Shown: in pieces, positions 1 to 3,976 of the stretch
Layout of the letters: each line of letters begins with the position of its first letter
Numbering within the stretch: the first letter of the stretch is position 1
DNA from: CAYZUE01 sp964481825
GTDB lineage: Archaea > Hydrothermarchaeota > Hydrothermarchaeia > Hydrothermarchaeales > JALUUU01
Direction of reading: 5' to 3'
Assembly: GCA_964481825.1 (NCBI GenBank)
Contig: CAYZUE010000050.1
Span: 1-9,093, forward strand
DNA length: 9,093 nt
Made by a program: the position numbers and the translations under genes
Notes under the pieces: model-generated
Database searches by the model: none
What the model was told of the DNA's origin: nothing
What the model saw: the letters and a program-made list of their open reading frames with translations, nothing else

Positions 1-58
1 CGTCTTCGCACACAGTGCATTTTGCAACTCCAATTTTTGCTTCAAATTCTGGGGCCAT
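1..58 (-). CDS. 5' end of an unidentified small CxxC protein (cut by left edge)
   Basis: Only the first 19 codons are visible, beginning at an ATG whose first base is position 58; the rest lies beyond the left edge. An in-frame TGA two codons further upstream (68-70) makes this ATG the only sensible start. The visible residues end in KCTVCED, so a CxxC pair sits at residues 14 and 17, which could be half of a metal site such as a zinc ribbon or rubredoxin-like knuckle. The upstream leader is extremely A-rich on the coding strand and holds only a weak Shine-Dalgarno candidate (GAAGAG). No terminator is seen between this gene and the small gene at 160-285, so the two may be co-transcribed. The family cannot be named from 19 residues. 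Confidence 0.55.
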   Translation of the reverse strand, partial: MAPEFEAKIGVAKCTVCED

Positions 59-60
59 CT

Positions 61-104
61 CTTCTTTTCAATTTTTTTTTCTTTTTTTTTTATGTTTTTT
101 TGTT
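61..104 (-). promoter_or_regulatory. A-rich leader upstream of the left-edge gene
   Basis: The plus strand carries three T runs (72-80, 82-91 and 95-101) broken by single bases. Read on the minus strand this is an A-rich 5' leader directly before the left-edge gene. Plus-strand T runs can terminate archaeal transcription, but no plus-strand gene lies to the left within the window to need one. It might also be a terminator for an unseen plus-strand transcript entering from the left. Confidence 0.3.
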
Positions 105-124
105 AATTAAAATCATCCAAACCT

Positions 125-141
125 CTTTAAAGAATTTAAAG
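125..141. repeat. Perfect 7-bp inverted repeat with 3-bp centre (CTTTAAA-GAA-TTTAAAG)
   Basis: CTTTAAA (125-131) and TTTAAAG (135-141) are exact reverse complements around GAA. The site lies between the 41-residue gene and the left-edge gene. Either arm also reads as a TATA-like element, so on the minus strand it could serve as a promoter for the left-edge gene with an A-rich leader of roughly 45-50 nt, or as an operator. In AT-rich DNA such a dyad can arise by chance. Confidence 0.3.
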
Positions 142-159
142 GATTCAGATGATCTGATT

Positions 160-285
160 TTAGAAGTCTCTAATTGGATCTTCATCAGTTAGAAATTCTT
201 TCCATGTTAGTTTACGATCCAAAGTTTCTTCTTGCCTTTTTTTTGCTTCAGCAAATCTTTCCTTGGTTTCATCGCTAATTTCCAT
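160..285 (-). CDS. 41-residue hypothetical protein with LTWKEFL motif
   Basis: This short frame starts at ATG (285-283), begins MEISDETKERF and ends at TAA (162-160). Support for it being real is the very good Shine-Dalgarno GAGGTGAT at 291-298, spaced 5 nt from the ATG, and a TATA-like promoter at a suitable distance upstream. The protein is highly charged, with a probable amphipathic helix (residues 5-25, rich in K, E and R) followed by LTWKEFL near residues 27-33. The 'ISDET..R' start and 'LTW.EFL' ending resemble short archaeal VapB-like or ribbon-helix-helix-like proteins, but that is pattern memory rather than proof. No PIN-type toxin frame is visible beside it, so a toxin-antitoxin role is not supported. 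It is divergent from the Lrp/AsnC gene and may share its control region. Confidence 0.7.
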   Translation of the reverse strand: MEISDETKERFAEAKKRQEETLDRKLTWKEFLTDEDPIRDF

Positions 286-290
286 TTAAA

Positions 291-298
291 ATCACCTC
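291..298 (-). promoter_or_regulatory. Strong Shine-Dalgarno site of the 41-residue gene
   Basis: The minus strand reads GAGGTGAT, complementary to the conserved 3' end of 16S rRNA, 5 nt before the ATG at 285. It is one of the clearest ribosome binding sites in the window and is the main reason to accept this very short gene. Confidence 0.75.
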
Positions 299-327
299 AC
301 GATTACAGCGGAGTTTAACAACAATAC

Positions 328-356
328 CTTTATATATCCCGCGATATATATAAACC
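328..356. promoter_or_regulatory. Divergent, near-palindromic double TATA region
   Basis: The plus strand has TTTATATATC (329-338), then CCGC, then GATATATATAAA (343-354). The two halves are imperfect reverse complements, bounded by CC at 327-328 and 355-356. Archaeal TATA boxes typically sit about 26 nt upstream of the transcription start. The right half would serve the minus-strand 41-residue gene (start 285), and the left or right half the plus-strand regulator (start 412), leaving leaders of roughly 35-50 nt. Lrp/AsnC proteins commonly control their own promoters, so the dyad may also be an operator; that is inference. Confidence 0.6.
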
Positions 357-411
357 TTTGGTGAAGTATTCGGCAATAATTCGCATTTAAACAGTAAAAA
401 AAGGAATTATA

Positions 412-837
412 ATGGATAATAAAGATAAAAAAATTATCAAAATACTAAGTAAAGATTCCAGAACACCCTACACTGTAATGGCTCAGAAAATTAAGTTAAG
501 TGAATCAAGTGTTCGAAAAAGGGTGATGAATCTAGAGAAAAATGGTATAATAGAAAAATTTACGATTATTATAAACCCAGCAAAAGTTGGATTCAACACT
601 GTTGCTATCATAGGATTAGATGTTGACCCTTCAAAGTTTTTGGAGATAACATCAAAAATGGCAAAATTCAAAGAAGTCAAATACGTTGCTACCTCAACTG
701 GAGACCATATGATAATGTTAGAAATGTGGACTAAAGACGGAAAAGAATTAACAGAGATTATCTCAGAGAAGATAGGAAAGATTAAAGGAATCAATCGGAT
801 TTGTCCTTCAATAATATTAGAAAAGTACAAGTTATAA
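412..837 (+). CDS. Lrp/AsnC-family transcriptional regulator
   Basis: The 141-residue protein has the standard two-part layout. An N-terminal winged helix-turn-helix occupies about residues 4-50, with the recognition segment around 21-48 (MAQKIKLSESSVRKRV, then LEKNGIIE). An alpha/beta ligand-binding RAM domain follows at about 62-138 and includes the GDHMIM stretch at 97-102. Family members form dimers or octamers that bind DNA near promoters and often sense amino acids; the effector cannot be read from the sequence. Length is close to the family norm of about 150. The ATG at 412 is preceded by AAGGAATT, a weak Shine-Dalgarno, and by the double TATA region. Its TAA stop overlaps the stop of the convergent sfsA gene. 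Targets are unknown; the divergent small gene and its own promoter are the nearest candidates. Confidence 0.92.
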   Translation: MDNKDKKIIKILSKDSRTPYTVMAQKIKLSESSVRKRVMNLEKNGIIEKFTIIINPAKVGFNTVAIIGLDVDPSKFLEITSKMAKFKEVKYVATSTGDHMIMLEMWTKDGKELTEIISEKIGKIKGINRICPSIILEKYKL

Positions 838-1524
838 AGAAATAGGAACTATTTTAGAAAATCGTATGCTATTCTGTTTAAAGGTTGTTGAATACGCCAG
901 AACTTCGACCCCCATGTTTTTGGCCGACCTTAAAGCATCACCAAATTTAGAGTCCATTTTATCGTTAGGAGAAAAAATTTTGGCCCCTTCCCTTTGAATT
1001 ATAAATATAATACATGATCTGAAACCCTGGATGTGAGCTTCTGTAAGTTCTTTCAAATGTCTTCTACCCCTTTCTGTCGGAGCATCTGGGAAAAGTGCAA
1101 CACCATTTTTTACAAGAGTGCAAGATTTTGCTTCAATTAAACATTTTTTATTTGTATTATTATTTTTTAAAAGAAAATCCAACCGTGAATTCCCATAAGT
1201 AGGTTCCTTTTGAATTTCATCATAGTCAAAGAACTCGGGTAATGAACACTCCCTCAAGGCCTCATAGATAAGGATGTTTGGAACCCTAGAATCAATAACC
1301 GCCCAACCTTTCTTATAAAAAATTGCAAATAAATCATACGATGTTCTCCTAGATTTTCCCTCTTTAGGGATTACCTGTACCAAACTCCCTTTTACCAAAA
1401 GCTCTTGTAGGCGGCCTGAATTAGGAAGAAAACATTCAGTAGGCTCCCCAGCAATCTTAACTATACACAAAAAACGGTTCAGACGCTTCTGAAACAGGCC
1501 TTCTATAGTATTAGTTATCCTCAT
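832..1524 (-). CDS. sfsA: SfsA family protein (PD-(D/E)XK-like putative DNA-binding/nuclease)
   Basis: I place the start at the ATG at 1524, giving 230 residues, the usual SfsA size. An in-frame ATG at 1587 would add 21 residues (beginning MFVLLYVCDRLPY) that lie antisense-frame over the ferredoxin gene and do not look like SfsA. The N-terminal OB-like half contains LPNSGRL (33-39). The C-terminal half has GNSRLDF (111-117, Asp116) and IEAKSC (130-135, Glu131, Lys133), together the D...ExK pattern of the PD-(D/E)XK nuclease fold, then FPDAPTERGRRHL (145-157), a hallmark stretch. SfsA was first described in E. coli as a sugar fermentation stimulation protein, and its biochemical role is still poorly settled. 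The start overlaps the stop of the upstream ferredoxin gene as ATGA, suggesting coupled translation. Confidence 0.93.
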   Translation of the reverse strand: MRITNTIEGLFQKRLNRFLCIVKIAGEPTECFLPNSGRLQELLVKGSLVQVIPKEGKSRRTSYDLFAIFYKKGWAVIDSRVPNILIYEALRECSLPEFFDYDEIQKEPTYGNSRLDFLLKNNNTNKKCLIEAKSCTLVKNGVALFPDAPTERGRRHLKELTEAHIQGFRSCIIFIIQREGAKIFSPNDKMDSKFGDALRSAKNMGVEVLAYSTTFKQNSIRFSKIVPISL

Positions 1525-1724
1525 TTCACTTGAATCGATATTGCATGAGTAGGGCAGACGGTCACACACATACAACAGTACAAACAAAAATCCGGAGCCT
1601 TAATAATTGCCTTTTTTTTGTCATTATGATTACTAAATTCCCAAATTTTAGGGCCTTTTGGACATACATATTGGCACTTTCCACAACCAACACATTTTTC
1701 ATCTTTCACACTAATTTTAAACAT
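1521..1724 (-). CDS. Two-[4Fe-4S] ferredoxin
   Basis: The 67-residue protein carries two complete CxxCxxCxxxCP motifs: Cys11, 14, 17, 21 with Pro22, and Cys47, 50, 53, 57 with Pro58. In this fold the fourth cysteine of each motif ligates the other cluster. An additional Cys51 sits next to Cys50. The linker between motifs is 25 residues and rich in lysine, slightly longer than in the shortest clostridial-type ferredoxins. There is no signal peptide, so it acts as a cytoplasmic electron carrier; the partner enzyme is not visible here. The ATG at 1724 lacks a strong Shine-Dalgarno. The TGA stop (1523-1521) overlaps the sfsA ATG by 4 bp, making a two-gene operon. A TATA-like element lies about 70 bp upstream. 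Confidence 0.93.
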   Translation of the reverse strand: MFKISVKDEKCVGCGKCQYVCPKGPKIWEFSNHNDKKKAIIKAPDFCLYCCMCVTVCPTHAISIQVK

Positions 1725-1789
1725 ATAAGATTCTTCAGATAAGCTATTCTTACCAATGTAAATTTTTTTTGTATATTAATTGATAAAAT

Positions 1790-1797
1790 CTTTTAAA
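1790..1797 (-). promoter_or_regulatory. Candidate TATA box for the ferredoxin-sfsA pair
   Basis: The minus strand reads TTTAAAAG preceded by CGAATTA. This would place transcription start near 1766 and leave a leader of about 40 nt before the ATG at 1724. A second AT-rich candidate (TTAATATAC, 1771-1779) is closer to the gene. Neither is distinctive in such AT-rich DNA. Confidence 0.35.
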
Positions 1798-2091
1798 TAA
1801 TTCGCAAAATTTAGCCTTCTGAATTATTATAGCTACTCTTGTAAGAGTAACGAAGTAATTAGGAGGTTAGTGGTTGAAAAACCGAATAAATCAAATGATA
1901 AGTTAAACGTATACCGGACCGGAATGATTCTAAAATAAAGTTTAGATAGATCTTTATAATTCTTACTACCAACTTGATTCCTTGGTTAAAAAAGGGTGAT
2001 AGACAAGTACAGCTATTTATTTAAAATCAACAATAGATTTTTATCCCACCTCTTGCAGTTTAATTGAATGAACAATAGTGGAATAAACAAT

Positions 2092-2100
2092 TTTTATATT
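2092..2100 (+). promoter_or_regulatory. Candidate TATA box immediately upstream of htrA
   Basis: TTTTATATT at 2092-2100 is the most TATA-like element before the protease gene, but it lies only about 15-23 bp before the ATG at 2115. Spacing of about 26 bp from TATA centre to start site would put initiation at or just inside the start codon, so this suggests either a leaderless message or use of another element such as TTTATTTAAAA around 2016-2026. Confidence 0.3.
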
Positions 2101-2114
2101 AAGATGGCCATGAA

Positions 2115-3254
2115 ATGTCTGAACTTAGGATAAATTATTTGTTGATTGCAATAATAAGCAGCACAGTTACAGGATTGATAATTCTAGGCATTGGATCAAT
2201 TTATTTAGAACAATCTTTAGAAGATCTTAATCAAGATAAAGAAAATGATCAATTTTTTTTAAACCAACCCCTTGAACAGGAAACAACTATAACAAAGATT
2301 TTCAATGAGGCAAAAGATAGCGTTGTCCACATTACAAGTGTAACTGTACAACATGATTTTTTTATGCGTCCAATACCACGGGAAGGTACTGGAAGTGGAT
2401 TTGTTATAAGTGAGGAGGGTTATATCCTAACCAATCATCATGTTATCAAAGATGCTAGTGAGTTGAGGGTTACACTTGCCAATGGGATTATTTTAAAAGC
2501 AATGCTTGTAGGAACTGATCCGTTGAGTGATACTGCAGTTATTAAAATAAACTCTAAAGATAAATTAAAACCAGTTAAACTAGGAGACTCGGATCTTTTA
2601 AAACCAGGACAACTAGCGATAGCCATAGGTAATCCATATCGTCTTGATAATACTATCACGATAGGGGTAATAAGCGCACTGAATAGAACTCTTGAGACAG
2701 AAGCTAGCTTCATTATTCAAGGAGTAATCCAAACAGATGCGGCTATAAATCCGGGAAATAGTGGGGGGCCATTATTAAATTCAGAGGGAAAAGTAATTGG
2801 GATTAATACCGCTATCTACTCGCCTATACAAGGCAGTATTGGGATAGGATTTGCAATTCCAATAAACAATGCTAAGAAAGTTGCAGAAGATCTTATAGAG
2901 AAAGGAAAAGTTACGAGACCATGGATGGGTATTACTGGAACAACTGTTACAGAACAATTAGCAATAAATTGGGGAACTGGGGTAGATAAAGGAGTTCTCA
3001 TAGTAGACATTGTAGAAGGAGGCCCTGCTGATAAAGCCGGACTACAAGGCACAATTTCTAGTCCAGGTCAAGAGGATTTTAGATTAGGGGATACCATCAT
3101 TGAGATGGGAGGTATTCAAATACATACTATCGAAGATCTAATCCAGACTATTTTAAAACAGGAAGTTGAGAAAACAATTGAAATTAAATTTGTTAGAAAT
3201 AAAGAAATTGTTTTAACCAATGTGACTTTAATGGAAAGACCAGATAATCTTTAA
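2115..3254 (+). CDS. Membrane-anchored HtrA/DegP-type serine protease with PDZ domain
   Basis: The 379-residue protein starts with a single membrane segment (about residues 8-29) that would place the protease outside the cytoplasmic membrane. The trypsin-like S1C domain (about 58-265) has the full triad: His109 in TNHHV, Asp139 in DPLSDTAV, and Ser216 in INPGNSGGPL. IGNPYRL at 171-177 and GFAIPI at 245-250 are further family landmarks. A C-terminal PDZ domain (about 268-373) begins PWMGI and includes ADKAGL and LGDTIIEMGG. Such proteases degrade or refold damaged exported proteins. Length matches membrane-tethered single-PDZ members. The ATG at 2115 is taken because no other in-frame start precedes the membrane segment; the ATG at 2104 is out of frame. 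It faces ccdA tail to tail and probably has its own promoter. Confidence 0.95.
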   Translation: MSELRINYLLIAIISSTVTGLIILGIGSIYLEQSLEDLNQDKENDQFFLNQPLEQETTITKIFNEAKDSVVHITSVTVQHDFFMRPIPREGTGSGFVISEEGYILTNHHVIKDASELRVTLANGIILKAMLVGTDPLSDTAVIKINSKDKLKPVKLGDSDLLKPGQLAIAIGNPYRLDNTITIGVISALNRTLETEASFIIQGVIQTDAAINPGNSGGPLLNSEGKVIGINTAIYSPIQGSIGIGFAIPINNAKKVAEDLIEKGKVTRPWMGITGTTVTEQLAINWGTGVDKGVLIVDIVEGGPADKAGLQGTISSPGQEDFRLGDTIIEMGGIQIHTIEDLIQTILKQEVEKTIEIKFVRNKEIVLTNVTLMERPDNL

Positions 3255-3268
3255 TATCATAAATTAAA

Positions 3269-3279
3269 TTTTTTTTTTT
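3269..3279 (+). terminator. T-run terminator after htrA
   Basis: Eleven consecutive T residues begin 15 bp after the htrA stop codon. Oligo-T on the non-template strand is the usual intrinsic archaeal termination signal. The run overlaps the last codon and stop of the convergent ccdA gene (stop at 3278-3280). No matching T-run for ccdA is visible on the minus strand in the adjacent bases. Confidence 0.6.
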
Positions 3280-3976
3280 ACAAAAGTGGAGGAAAGAATG
3301 GTAAAAGTTTTGACTGTATGTATCTATCCAATCCAATGAGGATTACAATACCTGTTAAAATTAATACAAAACCTGCAAACTTTCTAATTATCTGTGAATT
3401 TCTCCTTGTCCACTCAATCTTTGTTCCAAAGTATTTGCCTCCATAAGCAATCATAAGCATTGGCAGTCCCAATCCCGCAGAATATATCAAAAGAAGAAAG
3501 GATCCTTTTATCAATTCACCTTGATATGCTACATACGTGAGAACTCCTCCCAGGATTGGACCCACACAAGGTATCCAGATTATACCTAGTGCCATTCCAA
3601 GCATAAAAGCACTGGGTAAAGACTCCGTTTTATCATAAAATCGGGATAAGCCTAAACGGTTAATCAACATTGAAGAATACTTAGCATAATAATTGTTAAT
3701 ATTTTCATATAGCATTATAATCCCAAGGAGGATAATAACTCCAATGAAGATGAAGCGTAGGGTGTCCTTTGTTACTCCTAATGTTGGACCTATAACAGAG
3801 AATATGCCACCCATAAGAGTAAAAGTAATCGCACTTCCGGCAACAATGAATATGGGTCTTAATCTATGACCTACACTACCTGCAAGCATAGGGGGTAAGA
3901 TAGGGATTATACATGGTGTTGCTATAGTAGATAGGCCAGCTAGAAATATTAATATTACAGATGAAAACTCCATCAT
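3278..3976 (-). CDS. ccdA: CcdA-type transmembrane thiol-disulfide electron carrier
   Basis: The 232-residue protein has about six hydrophobic segments (roughly 5-30, 41-64, 73-91, 122-147, 157-180, 198-217), matching CcdA and the membrane core of DsbD. The two redox cysteines are present in the expected proline-rich contexts: Cys22 in ATPCIIPILPP and Cys137 in WIPCVGPILGG. CcdA carries reducing equivalents from cytoplasmic thioredoxin to extracytoplasmic thioredoxin-like proteins. It is the last gene of the operon. Its ATG overlaps the ccmF stop as ATGA, and a second ATG follows directly, so translation may begin at either; no separate Shine-Dalgarno is visible. Expected partners are the thioredoxin-like protein at 6259-6765 and the CcmF next to it. 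Confidence 0.93.
   Translation of the reverse strand: MMEFSSVILIFLAGLSTIATPCIIPILPPMLAGSVGHRLRPIFIVAGSAITFTLMGGIFSVIGPTLGVTKDTLRFIFIGVIILLGIIMLYENINNYYAKYSSMLINRLGLSRFYDKTESLPSAFMLGMALGIIWIPCVGPILGGVLTYVAYQGELIKGSFLLLIYSAGLGLPMLMIAYGGKYFGTKIEWTRRNSQIIRKFAGFVLILTGIVILIGLDRYIQSKLLPFFPPLL

Larger units (their letters stand above)
1725..2114. other. 390-bp intergenic region between ferredoxin and htrA, with several short inverted repeats
   Basis: I see no convincing gene here. Notable elements on the plus strand are: TACTCTT-gt-AAGAGTA (1834-1849), AGGAGGT (1861-1867), the GAAA-tetraloop hairpin GGTT-GAAA-AACC (1872-1883), the tandem ACCGG-ACCGG (1913-1922), TCTAAA/TTTAGA (1929-1934 and 1941-1946), ATAAAG/CTTTAT (1935-1940 and 1952-1957), and ACCAA/TTGGT (1968-1972 and 1982-1986). 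Their density suggests an operator cluster or a structured RNA/5' leader, but each is short. A 22-codon GTG frame (1870-1938) follows AGGAGGT at only 2-3 nt spacing and is not accepted as a gene. No tRNA arms or C/D box pair were found. Confidence 0.4.

Noticed and set aside
1..285. Toxin-antitoxin pair made of the 41-residue gene and the left-edge gene
   Set aside because: The left-edge gene shows a CxxC and no PIN, RelE or MazF feature in the visible part, so nothing supports a toxin.
483..830. Minus-strand frame opposite the Lrp/AsnC gene
   Set aside because: It lies entirely antisense to a gene with clear family features, and its translation shows no motif of its own.
1525..1587. N-terminal extension of SfsA from an ATG at 1587
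   Set aside because: The extra 21 residues do not resemble SfsA and overlap the coding region of the ferredoxin; the ATG at 1524 gives normal length and an ATGA junction.
1530..1742. Plus-strand frame opposite the ferredoxin
   Set aside because: Antisense to a gene with two full iron-sulfur motifs; its translation shows no domain.
1870..1938. 22-codon GTG frame after AGGAGGT, plus-strand
   Set aside because: Spacing between the Shine-Dalgarno-like motif and GTG is only 2-3 nt, the peptide has no recognisable features, and its bases contribute to several inverted repeats.
2104..2106. Upstream ATG as htrA start
   Set aside because: It is 11 bp upstream of 2115 and therefore out of frame with the protease.
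1725..2114. tRNA or C/D box RNA in the intergenic region
   Set aside because: No T-arm or anticodon-arm pattern was found, and the C-box-like GTGATAGA near 1996 has no D box at a usable distance.
2438..3052. Two minus-strand frames opposite htrA (2438-2713 and 2816-3052)
   Set aside because: Both are antisense shadows of the protease and PDZ coding sequence without their own signals.
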